Shown: in pieces, positions 10,320-20,173 of the stretch | How positions within the stretch are numbered: position 1 is the first letter of the stretch | How the letters are laid out: the number at the start of each line of letters is the position of its first letter | NCBI GenBank assembly: GCA_036867785.1 | Contig: CP145411.1 | Location: 496,001-560,000 of the forward strand | Source of the DNA: Plasmodiophora brassicae | Taxonomy: Eukaryota; Endomyxa: Phytomyxea; Phytomyxea; Plasmodiophorida | Length of the DNA: 64,000 nucleotides | Direction: 5' to 3' | Notes under the pieces: model-generated | Told to the model about the DNA's origin: nothing | What the model saw: the letters and a program-made list of their open reading frames with translations, nothing else | Database searches by the model: none | Translations under genes and position numbers: made by a program

Positions 10320-10730
10320 AAGCTCGACGCCGGGAAACCCAGGCTGTTCGACGTTGCGTCGGCATTGTGCGTGTGCAAGCGGGTCGGGAGCGTGGCGGTA
10401 ACGGCCCGTTCGGAGAGCCGAGGTGTTGCACCAAATTTCCAGGGTCGACTGCTCGGTCGGCATGGCGCCGCCCGTCGACTTGAATGTCAAAGGCCTGAAG
10501 TCGATGTGAGCCGCGCGGCACGCGTCAGCAAACTTCCGCAGCTCGACGTGGTGGTCTTGCCGGGCCATGAAGAGGTCGGTTGCCGCTGCAGATGGCAGTG
10601 TTGATGATTGCAGCAGGCTTGTAATGGTCACGTCGAACGCCGGCATCTGCGCGCCGCCCGCGCAGCACTTGATGCCAATGTTGGCCGCCTTGCAGCCGAT
10701 ATCGGGCCCTTCCCCTCTCTTGGTATGCTC
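10320..10730 (-). pseudogene. Possible C-terminal fragment of a retroelement polymerase
   Basis: The minus-strand frame has the stretch ELRKFADACRAAHIDFRPLT followed by KSTGG and a Leu-rich tail with NVEQPG. This resembles the region after the reverse transcriptase in non-LTR elements of protists (K-x-Y-x3-C-x4-x-F-x-P-hydrophobic...G). No catalytic YxDD box is present. It could be another protein; recognition is weak. Confidence 0.3.
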
Positions 10731-10879
10731 GTCACCCTCTGTATGATCAACTGATGGTCTCCGAACCCTTTCCTCTGTCGTCAGTTGGGGTGTCCGTATT
10801 GATTCCATCGAGTACGATCCGATCGCTATTCGTGACCCTTGGTATGTTTTCCGGAACGTTGCAAACGACTGATGGCCTC

Positions 10880-11262
10880 CGTGCCGCGAATCTGCCTGTG
10901 GTGGGGCACCGAGCAGGATTTTATGGGTGAAGCTTGCTGTTTCGAGGCGATAGGTGCAGGGCCTTTGAAAACGGGCGGGCGTGCGCCCGGTTGTCGGCAG
11001 GTGAACGGGCACGCTGACGAGCGAGGGCGCTGTTGTCCGGGTAGTGGGTCGTCGACGGCGCCGCTTCCTCGTCCTGGGCCGCCTCCTCGGTCGCCTTCTG
11101 GGTGACAACCGCGACGTCTTCGACCTTATCGTTCTCGTCCTCGACATGCAGCGGCTTCTCATGGTGCTGCGCCATCGGGCGTCGAACGCCACCTGCGATC
11201 CGCGCCTTCTGGGCCTTGGGCTTCGTGGCTTGCATCGTCTGCGACTCCACCATTGCGGTCGT
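10880..11262. repeat. 380-base direct repeat, copy 1
   Basis: About 90% identical to 13608-13995 in the same orientation, with scattered substitutions and small indels. The flanks differ completely. Confidence 0.8.
10921..11253 (-). CDS. 110-aa basic/acidic protein of unknown function, copy 1
   Basis: The ORF from the ATG at 11253 to 10921 is 110 residues and rich in Ala, Arg, Glu and Pro, with no recognised domain or TM segment. A paralogous ORF of exactly the same length lies at 13658-13990. Most differences between the two are conservative (for example DENDK/DENEK, HAR/HSR). Conservation of length and frame supports a real coding unit or a recent duplication. It could also be an exon of a longer gene, since hydrophobic sequence lies just upstream in another frame. 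Confidence 0.4.
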   Translation of the reverse strand: MVESQTMQATKPKAQKARIAGGVRRPMAQHHEKPLHVEDENDKVEDVAVVTQKATEEAAQDEEAAPSTTHYPDNSALARQRARSPADNRAHARPFSKALHLSPRNSKLHP

Positions 11263-11362
11263 GGTTGGCAACCGTCTGCTACGCCAGTGCCATGTGTGCG
11301 AAGAGGACGATGAGAGCGCGAAAGGGAAGCTGAAACGTGACTAACTGCCATTCCTTTCCCTG

Positions 11363-11666
11363 TTGGCCACTCGCGCCCACTCTAAGCTTCTTGACGTACA
11401 CACTACGCCATTATTGATCATGGTGGTTCCTCATTGCCTAAGCAGACCGAGGGCAGGACCCGCTGCTGTGAGACGAATAGCGTCACATCGGCAGGAGCGT
11501 GCGGGCATCGCTCAACAGTATGCTGGATGCGTCAGGCACGGCACGATCATGCTGCACATTTGGACGCATCCACCATCAAACGTATAGGCACATATATTGA
11601 AGACAGCTGGGGCCTGTGGAAGATGACTCGAAGAAAAGCCTGCCGGGCAGCGCGGCAACGACGAGA
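11363..11666. other. Intergenic, no feature seen
   Basis: Only short unsupported ORFs. Confidence 0.4.
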
Positions 11667-12386
11667 TTAGACGTTGTGGACTTGATTGTAGCGACGGGTG
11701 ACGACCTTGGCGTAGACGATGAAGCCAACGAGCAGGGCGAGGTCGCCTCCGAGGACGCTCCACGACTGTTTGCTGCCCGTGTCGCGAAACGCTTCCGTCA
11801 CGCGAACAAGGACGTACACGTAGCAGACGCGAAACGCGTTCGGTAGCAGGTTAAACAGGACGTGCCTGACGACGTTGTCGTTGCGCTCCGACTGGGACGT
11901 GCCGACCGTCGCATACATCATCGTCGACACGCCGTGCATGACGATCTGCAGAAGCGCCAGGGACACGAGGATCGATCCGAACAGAGTGTCGGCCTCGACC
12001 GAATCCGTCGGCGGCGTCGGCGTCACGTAGTACTGCCCCGTGCTCGGGTCGTAATGGGAGGCGTCAGACGATGGGGGCGCCGGCGAGAAGATCACCTGGG
12101 GGATCGCCATGGCCAGGCTGACGAGCAGGCCGTCCGACGCCGCGTACCCGAGCGCGTTCGCCAGCATCGGCAGGATCGAAGACGTCTTGCCACGGTGAAT
12201 ATATTCAATGACGGCGCCTTGCTTGGAAGCCTCCTGCAACGTCACCAGCGCGAGGACGGCGAACAGCTGGACCTTATGGTTTAGGAAGTCGGGCCCGTTG
12301 TCCGGGACGTTGTTGTGCCTGGCCGTCGCCGTGGCTTGAAGAGCACCCAGCACGTCAACGGCGAACGTCAGGATCAGGGCACAGAT
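11667..12386 (-). CDS. Six-TM membrane protein, 5' end missing or in an upstream exon
   Basis: A 240-codon open frame on the minus strand begins after a good splice acceptor at 12387 (TTCAAACTCCAG). No in-frame ATG precedes it before a stop. It contains about six hydrophobic segments: residues 2-18, 42-58, 85-103, 135-160, 172-195 and 208-226. A Pro/Ser-rich loop (VIFSPAPPSSD...TPTPPTD) separates TM3 and TM4. I do not recognise the family. It is followed upstream by a Gag-like remnant, so the first exon may have been lost by insertion. Confidence 0.5.
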   Translation of the reverse strand: MCALILTFAVDVLGALQATATARHNNVPDNGPDFLNHKVQLFAVLALVTLQEASKQGAVIEYIHRGKTSSILPMLANALGYAASDGLLVSLAMAIPQVIFSPAPPSSDASHYDPSTGQYYVTPTPPTDSVEADTLFGSILVSLALLQIVMHGVSTMMYATVGTSQSERNDNVVRHVLFNLLPNAFRVCYVYVLVRVTEAFRDTGSKQSWSVLGGDLALLVGFIVYAKVVTRRYNQVHNV

Positions 12387-12489
12387 CTGGAGTTTGAAGT
12401 TTGTGGCGAATCCACGCGAACCCCATCAGCGTGTGCCCTGCGTAACGGGTCAGACGTCGCAAGGATCGCAACCTTGGGGAGATCTTCTC

Positions 12490-12998
12490 GGGGGAGAAAG
12501 GCCTGAAGAAGGAGGTCGACATCCGATCCTCGTTCAGGGAATCTACCCCGCTGAGCTCAAGGCGCGCATGAAGGAGCTGTTGGAAACGACTGAGATCTCA
12601 ACTCGGATCCGGACGCGTTCTTCAAGCGTCTTGAGAAGAAAGCTATTGCTTTCGACGAGATGCGGCGTGCTCAGCGCATGGCTCATCTCGATGGTGCTAC
12701 GCGGCAGACAGCGACCGCGCAGCACGCGACCCTCACCATTCCGAAGAAGCGGAGGGAGAAGGAGCAGCCCTTGCCGGCGGAGGAGAGAGCCCTCAAGAAG
12801 CCCAAGCACGGCAAGGAGGACGGCATAGTGCCCACGTGCTGGTTCTGCAAAGGGGAACACCGCCTGAGCCAGTGTCCCAAAGCGACAGATGACCAGAAGG
12901 AGCACGTTGTCAAGAAGCTGCGAGTGGCGCGCGAAGCGCGCAAAGAGGCGCGCCTCAGCAGCAGCAGCAACGCCAATGTGCTCCTTCTGGTCGTCTGA
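12490..12998 (+). pseudogene. Gag-like retroelement fragment with zinc knuckle
   Basis: Plus-strand coding with one apparent frameshift near 12597: PAELKARMKELLETTE, then LNSDPDAFFKRLEKKAIAFD, a basic linker, and a zinc knuckle CWFCKGEHRLSQC at about 12836-12874. The spacing is CX2CX3HX4C, one residue shorter than the usual Gag knuckle. A second knuckle lies in inverted orientation at 13057-12978. No protease or polymerase is next to it here. Reverse transcriptase pieces probably of the same element class occur at 22.6-23.2 kb. Confidence 0.6.
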
Positions 12999-13080
12999 GG
13001 CTTTGGGACACTGCCTGAGACGGTGTTCCCCCTTGCAGAACCAGCAAGTGATCACTGCGCCGTCCTCCAGTCTAGCAATA
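12812..13080. repeat. Fold-back repeat of two diverged zinc knuckles
   Basis: Left arm about 12812-12909 and right arm about 12978-13080 are inverted copies with roughly 85-90% identity. The spacer is 68 bases. The right arm, read on the minus strand, encodes a variant knuckle with the same cysteine and histidine spacing (RLRQC, KASDDQKEH). Confidence 0.75.
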
Positions 13081-13169
13081 ATATGCAGTCTGTTCATCTA
13101 GCCTCAACCACAGGTCACGGACTCACGGAGTCCGGAAACCCGGGCCGGCCCTGCTCTATGGCTTGTGCC

Positions 13170-13380
13170 CTAATATGCCACATTCGCAGCGGTGTGATCT
13201 GGATCGTCCTTACCGACTGTGACGTCCGTGTGGCCTCGTTTGGACGCAACGTAAACGACCGTGCCGAGGATCGGACAGAACGCGGCGAACAGGAGGGCGA
13301 TGCGCCAGTTGATGATCGCGGCCACGATCCACAGGACCAGGAAGGACAGGACCGAGACGAACAGGGAGCCGTTGGGGGGC
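13170..13380 (-). other. Remnant of a two-TM membrane protein
   Basis: A minus-strand frame without an ATG reads SLFVSVLSFLVLWIVAAIIN, then a second hydrophobic stretch (LLFAAFCPILGTVVYVA), then a hydrophilic tail and TAG at 13170. The hydrophobic pattern suggests coding origin. No start or upstream exon was found. Confidence 0.35.
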
Positions 13381-13607
13381 GCGCATCGTCGTGACGTGGG
13401 TGCAGGTCGATCCCGTCGTACGCGGAACTGGGCTCTTGCAGGAACATCGCCTACGTGTACCGGCAGGGGATGCTCACCGTGCGCTGCAGGAGCTGGCCTC
13501 GCTATTTGGGATATGAGGTTCAGATGTCGCGCGCTGATCGCGTCTATATCACTGCCGAGGATTCACTGATGTGGGAATGAATATCCTCTCGCCCGACGAT
13601 GTCTCAG

Positions 13608-13995
13608 CGTCGTTCGCCGCCGCGAATCTGTATGTGGTGGGCACCGATAGCAGGAGTTTATGGGTGAAGCTTGCTGTTTCGAGGCGATAGGTGCAGGGCC
13701 TTTGAAAACGGGCGGGAGTGGGCCCGGTTGTCGGCAGGGGAACGGGCACGCTGACGAGCGAGGGCGTTGTTGTCCGGGTAGTGGGTCGTCGACGGTGCCG
13801 CTTCCTCGTCCTGGGCCGCCTCCTCCGTCGTCTTCTGGGCGGCAACCTCGACGTCTTCGACCTTCTCGTTCTCGTCCTGGACATGCAGCGGTTTATCATG
13901 GTGCCGCGCCATCGGGCGTCGAACGCCACCTGCGATCCGCGCCTTCTGGGCCTTGGGCTTCGTGGCTTGCATCGTCTGCGACTCCACCATTGCGG
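13608..13995. repeat. 380-base direct repeat, copy 2
   Basis: Same-orientation copy of 10880-11262. Confidence 0.8.
13658..13990 (-). CDS. 110-aa protein of unknown function, copy 2
   Basis: Paralogue of the ORF at 10921-11253: same length, starts at the ATG at 13990, with no recognised domain. See that entry for the differences and doubts. Confidence 0.4.
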   Translation of the reverse strand: MVESQTMQATKPKAQKARIAGGVRRPMARHHDKPLHVQDENEKVEDVEVAAQKTTEEAAQDEEAAPSTTHYPDNNALARQRARSPADNRAHSRPFSKALHLSPRNSKLHP

Positions 13996-14216
13996 CCGGC
14001 ACAAGGAAATGCGTTTTGACGTTGCCCGCTGGCACGTGTCGACGCGGCTTGCCATGACGCCACACGTGCGGCGGTCAGAGGCGCGCGCCCCTGTTTGACG
14101 TGACACACAGAAACCCAGTCGTTCACCCGTGTAAAGAACGCCGGACGAAGACGAAATGTACTTATACAGCGTCAACGAATGACCCAGTCAGGGAACCCTC
14201 ACCTTTGAGGGAACGA

Positions 14217-14732
14217 TCACGGGGGAACGTCATCAACGGTCACCATTTCGATATCGTCGTACGAAACGCGTTCCTGGTCACTGGCTGGGCCCTGTGCTAA
14301 TGTGCTGTCATCTGAATCCAACGACACGTCATCGTCGATGGGTTCAACGTTAGGGGCGGTCGCCGGTCGATCATCCGTCGGACGTGCATTGTGGGGACCG
14401 ACGCGGTCCACAGGGCGATGGCGGCGCCCGGCGAGAACGGTGCCGACAAGAGCAGCCAGGATCGCGGCAGCCTTAGGGCCTTTCTGCTGCAGGACGCTCA
14501 GGTCTGTAGCCAACTTGTACGCACCGTACATGCCGAGCGCGCCCACAACCGCATCGGCATGCTTGCCGAAGGCGCGCGTGATCGAGGCGCCGACCACACC
14601 CAAGCCAACGTAGCCCGCTTGCGCCACGTCCTGGACGCCGAACTTGGTGACGTTACCCGTTTCAGCAGACGCGAACCCACTGAGAGCAACGATCGCGAAC
14701 AGGAATAGAACGGCGCGTACCGTGGGCACCAT
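14217..14732 (-). CDS. Small secreted/membrane protein, paralogue A, 171 aa
   Basis: The ATG at 14732 gives a clear signal peptide (VRAVLFLFAIVALSGFASA). A conserved region follows (DVAQAGYVGLGVVGAS...KHADAVVGALGMYGAYKLAT), then a second hydrophobic segment (AAAILAALVGTVLAG) and an acidic Ser/Asp-rich C-terminus. The longer ORF from 14894 was not used because the paralogue starts at the signal peptide. It is unlike any family I know. The tandem paralogue lies at 15027-15590. Membrane anchoring near the middle and a disordered cytosolic or lumenal tail are inferred. Confidence 0.6.
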   Translation of the reverse strand: MVPTVRAVLFLFAIVALSGFASAETGNVTKFGVQDVAQAGYVGLGVVGASITRAFGKHADAVVGALGMYGAYKLATDLSVLQQKGPKAAAILAALVGTVLAGRRHRPVDRVGPHNARPTDDRPATAPNVEPIDDDVSLDSDDSTLAQGPASDQERVSYDDIEMVTVDDVPP

Positions 14733-15026
14733 CAGGCCTTTGCCGAGTGCCCACTGGCGAACGGCACTCCAGTCTCGACCAGCGACCGTCGAGCGAGGGC
14801 TGAAAATAGGGCCCTGAGCGTTCGCCGGCTCATCTGCGTCGAGCTGGTAACTCGGATCGGGGTCGGTATACCTCGAGACGGATGGTTGGTGCACTCGAGC
14901 CGGGTAAAGAGTTGCCTGGTAGCATTCGGTCGTTCATGTAGGCCTGTAAACAGTGCACGCGGACAATGGCGTTCGATGTATTCTGGAATTGTACGTCATT
15001 CGGGGCGGTCATCAGGATGTCGAACG

Positions 15027-15590
15027 TCAGAAGTCATCGCTATCGGAGTCAGTGTATGCACTGTCGGTTCCGCTGACGCTGTCCCAGCCGCTGCCTGAAC
15101 CGACGTCCGACTCGTGGGATTCGTCAAGCCGCGACACCCGTGTCCGAAGGCGACGCGTCGACACCCTACCGGTACTTCGTTGCGGGTTAACACCAAATGC
15201 TCGCGCCGCATGCGCCCTTCCCCTTGACGCAGTGTACGAGTTGTGATCGCTGGCAGTGCGACGGGGACCGTGTCCGAGAAGAACGGTGCCGATCAGACCA
15301 GCAAGCACGACAGCAGCTTTGCGACCTTTCTGGATGTAGCCGAGTTGTAATGTTTTGTCAATATCGGACGCCAACTTGTACGCCCCGTAGACGCCAAGCC
15401 CGCCCACGACGGCATTGGCGTGCCTGCCGAACGTGCGAATGATCAGGGCGCCGGCCCGATCCAGGCCGTTGTATCCCGCTTGCGCAATGTCGCGGACGAC
15501 AAGCTTGGTGGCGTTGCTCGTCGTGGAAGACGCAGCCGCACTGGAAACACAGACAGCGAACAGGAACAGAACGACGCGTGCCACTGCCAT
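15027..15590 (-). CDS. Small secreted/membrane protein, paralogue B, 187 aa
   Basis: The ATG at 15590 starts a signal peptide (VVLFLFAVCVSSAAASS). The core DIAQAGYNGLDRAGA ... RHANAVVGGLGVYGAYKLAS follows and then a hydrophobic AVVLAGLIGTVLLG. These align with the gene at 14217-14732 without gaps in the core. The C-terminal third is Arg/Ser then Asp/Ser-rich (SDSDSDDF) and has diverged. It is a tandem duplicate in the same orientation, 294 bases upstream of paralogue A. An in-frame ATG at 15671 would add 27 residues before the signal peptide and is less likely. Confidence 0.6.
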   Translation of the reverse strand: MAVARVVLFLFAVCVSSAAASSTTSNATKLVVRDIAQAGYNGLDRAGALIIRTFGRHANAVVGGLGVYGAYKLASDIDKTLQLGYIQKGRKAAVVLAGLIGTVLLGHGPRRTASDHNSYTASRGRAHAARAFGVNPQRSTGRVSTRRLRTRVSRLDESHESDVGSGSGWDSVSGTDSAYTDSDSDDF

Positions 15591-15970
15591 CGCTACCCGG
15601 CACAACCCTCCAATCGTTCTCTGGCGCCCGCAGTTGCCGGCTGCCGTCCGACACCTAATTTTAGCCAACATCCGAATTTAGGCAATCAGGCGATTCTATT
15701 TGTTCATCACGGGCCTGGCACCATTCCCACGGAGCCTCCGTGGGAGGATGGTGTGTCGAACCTCTGGTGGAGGCTGCTGCACTGCTGGAGTCTCCGAGAG
15801 AGTAGTTAAATGCTCCGTCAAAGACTCAAAGGTCGAACCCGAAGGTGTGCATGACATTGTTACAGCGGAGCTCCAGAGGAGGCATACCGCACGGACCACG
15901 GCGATCTGTTCGCGCCCCACACGCACCGAATGGATGATTGCAATTTGTATTGTAACGGAAGCCATGACGG

Positions 15971-16512
15971 CGAAGTGGCACCGCGAGTCAGTCCTTCACA
16001 CTCCAATGATCACTGTAACCGGCGTAGGCCCTGTGGCGAGGAATGTTCTGAAGGAGATTCATGGTCCAATGACGTCGAGCCCGAGGCGGATGAGTGGCAC
16101 CCGTATGGAACTAAGCCTTCTAAGGTCATGTTCTATCTTGGCATCCTGGTGCACAGTACGAAGGTCAATCAGTCTCTCGGGCAGCTGGAACACATATGGT
16201 TCATAATGAGGAACAAACTCGGTTTCGACTTGCCATCTCTCGAATCTGTCCGTAGTACCCATCGTCGCGTCTGCGGTCGCCGGTCGGATCGGTTCCCCCA
16301 CCAAACAGTTCACCTCCCCACTAGGCAATGTATACTATGTGAACGACTGAACGACGTTGATTCAACGCGAGCTGGGCAGTCCTTTTGTTCGATCGCGGTT
16401 GCACATCCATGCAGAGGACTCAGGGACCCCTGTCCGAGAGATGCACCATGCTGCGAAGTGGCACCGCGAGTCAGTCCTTCACACTCCAATGATCATTGTA
16501 ACCGGCGTAGGC
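15971..16512. repeat. 57-base direct repeat pair
   Basis: 15971-16028 and 16453-16511 (GCGAAGTGGCACCGCGAGTC...) are almost identical and in the same orientation. The second copy lies in the spacer of the palindrome described next. Confidence 0.8.
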
Positions 16513-16913
16513 TGGCGACATCGTCACTTCCTGCCATGGCCCCTGAGTCCTCTGCATGGATGTGCAACCGCGATCGAACAAAAGGATTGCGCAGCTCGCG
16601 TTGAATCAACGTCGTTAAGTCGTTCACATAGTATACGTTGCCTAGTGGGGAGGTGAACTGTTTGGTGGGGGAACCGATCCGACCGCAGACGCGACGATGG
16701 GTACTGTACTACGGACGGATTCGAAAGATGGCAAGTCGAAACCGAGTTTGGTCCTCATAATGAACCATATGTGTTCCAGCTGCCCGAGAGACAGATTGAC
16801 CTTCGTGCTGTGCACCAGGATGCCAAGATAGAACATGATCACCTTAGATCCATACGGGTGCCACTCATCCGCCTCGGGCTCGACGTCACTGGACCATGAA
16901 TCTCCTTCAGAAA
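16045..16913. repeat. Large palindrome (380-bp arms) over a transposase-like fragment
   Basis: Left arm 16045-16424 and right arm 16537-16913 are inverted copies, about 95% identical, with a 112-base spacer. Both arms encode the same peptide, in opposite directions: MFYLGILVHSTKV and LGQLEHIWFIMRNKLGFDLP. Its pattern (W-H-P-Y, long helices, D-L-P-S-L) resembles the N-terminal part of CACTA/Plavaka-type transposases of fungi and oomycetes. That identity is only suggestive. The coding frames are interrupted outside this stretch. Confidence 0.6.
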
Positions 16914-18845
16914 ACAGTTTACATTACGGCTGAGGAGCATCTTCTTCATCTGCACTGCTTCCATCGTCGAACTGCTCATACCGTCGTTGTAATGGACCCG
17001 AACACTGCCGCCTGTCGAGTCAGAATGTACCGACTCGTTGATACCTTGCTGTTCAAATCGGGTCGAATAAAGCATCGGCTTCAGCAGTCTGGTCATTTTG
17101 ATCGATGGCCGAGTCGACGGGATCAATCGTGGACAACAGATGGTTGAACGCAACGCTGTGTCGAACGTGACTCTCGCGTACGAAGTGCTTGTTCAGCGTC
17201 TGTCACCCACCAAGACGAGCGTTGCATGCTCGACACAGGAACCCGTCATTTTCAAGCTCAATAGGCGTGTTCTGATCGACCGGCATGAGCGCATGGCGAA
17301 ATCGAAGTGGAGGGCACAGATCCTGCGCGGACGGCGGACTTCACCTGAAAGAAAGTGCGAGACTGCGCATGTCAGAATTTGCGACACTTTACAGGTTTGG
17401 GTCCATAATGTACCACTGCACTGTGCACAGTGCCCGCGCCGCTGCCACTTTGAACAGGCGTCCTCGCGAGAATGATGTCAAGGCTCGAGCCGCGGCCGGC
17501 TGTCAACAGGAGATTGTCGACCGGTTAAACTGTGCCTGCATCAGATCAATAAAACGGCAGCCGGTACTTTATGTCCACGCAACCAATCAACAACGGATAG
17601 TCCAAGTTCAGCTAAGCCCCACGTCGATGACGAGGAAAGCGGGAACCGGCACCGGGGAAATAAACTGCAGATCGTGGCTGAGTGCCCGCTGCTCTAATAT
17701 AACTCCTAACAAGGCCCGGCATTACAAATGCTATACCAAGAAGACATCGTCAAGAAATGAATACTGCACCAATCGTATAGCAGAATAAGCACGCTTGGCG
17801 TCACCCAACGCGACTGGGAAGTCGCGCCTGGTTGCAGTCGACCGGAAGTTCCCTGATTTACCCCAGGGCCGAACCTTCGTGAAGTGCGCAAGTGCGTTCG
17901 TGAAACCGAGGCTTCGGGTCGTAAGGCACTGTGAAGTCCGGCAGTGTAAGACTTTAGTTTGTCAGATGCTCAGCCCGCAGCTCATCAGGTCCATCCACCT
18001 CTACGGCTGAAGTGCCGATTCCCGATCCGGGGCCTGCTGCTGATGAACGTGGTGCGCTGTTGGTCGTCCGCGGCTGTTCCATCGGCAGCTGTTCTGGCTG
18101 GTTCGGCTACTTCCGCACCGTCTTTGCTCTGAACGTCTGCTCCACGTCTGCGGATACTCTATCTATTTCTGCTCCCTCTGGAACTTCAACGTCAGCAGAT
18201 GCTCTGCCTAGACCTGTCGCGGTTGAGGCCGCCGCGAAGGTTCCACCTGCTGCAACTGCCTCTGCAGCCGTTCGACTGATTATTGTCGCTGCATCGATCT
18301 ACAGCTTCGTTGCCGGAGGGATTCCCTGCCTTGTTTGCAAGACGCTCGGTCTCGACGGCTCTGCTGGGCGGGCGTGCGTGCTTTCGTCGCGGAACGGAAG
18401 CACAAGCAGGGTCATGGCCCACTGCCGGCGGCCGTCCTCCGCCGTCCCCTGACGCAGCCGTTCGTCCTCGTCGGCCGTGAACGGGATGCAATGCCGGACG
18501 CGGTTGGCATGAGGCGTCTTGTTGCTGCTGTACGCCGGTCTACATCAGCTAGGTTGTCATTCGGCTCGCCGACCGTCGTCGTCGTCGTCGCTGCTTCGCG
18601 CGTGCTTTTGGATCGAAACCGACGACGTTGGTCTGGACAAGGTTGCTCGGCGCGCACGCTCCAGTCAGCCTGCCTGTCGCGATGGGGGGCGGACCGGGGG
18701 CGGGCCAGGTGCGGAACGAGCCCGGGGCAGATTGCGACATTGGGCGGAGGCAACTCCTGCCACCGCTGGGCTATGTTACCTGTGGCCGCCGCGGCCGCGA
18801 GCAGGGGTTCCCCCTGGCACCTGGTCCCTGGCGTCATTTCTCCAA
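16914..18845. other. 1.9-kb stretch without a recognised gene
   Basis: Overlapping ORFs on both strands, none with motifs or splice-consistent structure. The ORF at 17098-17475 (+) is the longest continuous hydrophilic frame and is unassigned. Confidence 0.35.
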
Positions 18846-20173
18846 ATGTCGGGTTCGGGTATTGTACACGTTCTGCTCGTGGCGCTGGCCTCGGGCGTGG
18901 TCGTCGCGGGGTACCTGATCACGTGTCCGAACGCGCCGCGCGACGACTTCAGGTGCGGCCCCGAGAACGACAACGCGTACTGCACGCCGGGCCTCTGCTG
19001 CTCGCGATGGGGATGGTAGGCCCGCGCGCCCGCCCGCCCCACTTCGCTCGCCGCGCTGACGTTCGACGGGGCCGTTCGCGACCAGGTGCGGCGCCGGGCT
19101 CGACTATTGCAACGACGAGTCGCTGTGCCTGACGGGGCCCTGTTCGAACCCGCCCCGCGACGGCGGACGGTGTGGCCCTGGGCAAGGCCACGCCGGCTGC
19201 CCCGCTGGCATGTGCTGCTCCGCCTGGGGATGGTACGCACGACAAGGTTGGTCCCGGCCTGGCTCGCGCGTTCTGACACCGGCCGCCTGTAGGTGCGGGT
19301 CCACCGTCGACTTCTGCAACGACGAGTCAATTTGCAGCACGCCCGGGTTCAACTGGTGTGGGCCGACCACGTCGATCGCGCTGACGTTCGACGATTCGGC
19401 GTTCGTGGAGCCGCAGATCACCAACCTGCTCGACGACCTGGCGCGCCTGAACATGACGGCCACGTTCTTCCTGTGCCCGCGTTGCTACCCGGACGTGGAC
19501 GTCGTCCAGTACTGCTCCGTCGTTCAACGGGCGCTCGACGCCGGCCACGATATACAGAGCCGTACGTGGCGCGCCTAACGCCTCTAGCGCGCACACGCCC
19601 ATGGGCTGACACGGGGGTACGCGCGCCAGATACGCTGGACCACCTGGATCTGGTGGCGACCGGGGCCTCGGAGGCAACGTTGGCGTCCCAGCTCCTGGGC
19701 GTGCCCGCCTGGCTGCGCACGTACTGCCCAGACGTGCCCGTGCCGACGATGACGTTGTTCCGCCCGCCGTTCGGGTCGCTGAACAACGCGCTGGCCAAGT
19801 TCGCCAATTCGATCGGCTACACGGTGGCAACGTAGGCGCGCGCGTCGATGCCGGTGAGCAGGGCGCTGCGTCTCACGTCGACTGGACCTGCAGGTGGACG
19901 ATCGACTCGATGGACTGGACGGGCATCGACCTGTACGAGATCGTCGAGACGGTGAAAGGCGGCCTCGATGTCGAGCCGCCGGGCAGCTCGGCCATCATCC
20001 TGCACCATGACATCGCCTACACGACGCCGGGCGCGCAGGGCATCCTGGACTTCTACGCGGCCTACCTCGCCGGGTACGACTTCGTCAGCATGCCGCAGTG
20101 CCTGTCGCAATGCCAAGCGGATGGCGCCTGTAAAGCCCCGGTCGACGTCTTCCCTGGTATCTACGACTCCTGA
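18846..20173 (+). CDS. Secreted chitin deacetylase-like protein with two chitin-binding domains, 355 aa
   Basis: Five exons: 18846-19015, 19086-19232, 19293-19561, 19630-19831 and 19894-20173. Introns are 60-70 bases and all phases close. A signal peptide (residues 1-22) precedes two hevein-type chitin-binding domains (CBM18; CCSRWGWCG and CCSAWGWCG, about residues 27-120). A CE4/NodB polysaccharide deacetylase domain follows. All five NodB motifs are present: LTFDD, H-T-L-D-H, RPPFG, D-S-M-D-W and ILHHD. Introns interrupt both CBM18 domains at the same codon, so the domains arose by exon duplication. The usual TFDDGP is TFDDSA here. The role is likely deacetylation of chitin to chitosan at the cell surface, which can modify walls or hide chitin from host sensors. 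AATAAA lies about 70 bases after the stop. Confidence 0.88.

Noticed and set aside
9813-11351. 512-codon minus-strand ORF as one protein
   Set aside because: It is a chance join of an antisense of the 110-codon ORF, a polymerase-like fragment and the first RING-H2 exon.
1-16000. Endogenous Polinton/PLV-type virus, suggested by recombinase, long inverted repeats and orphan membrane proteins
   Set aside because: No capsid, packaging ATPase, protease or protein-primed polymerase is present, and the pieces belong to several unrelated transposons.
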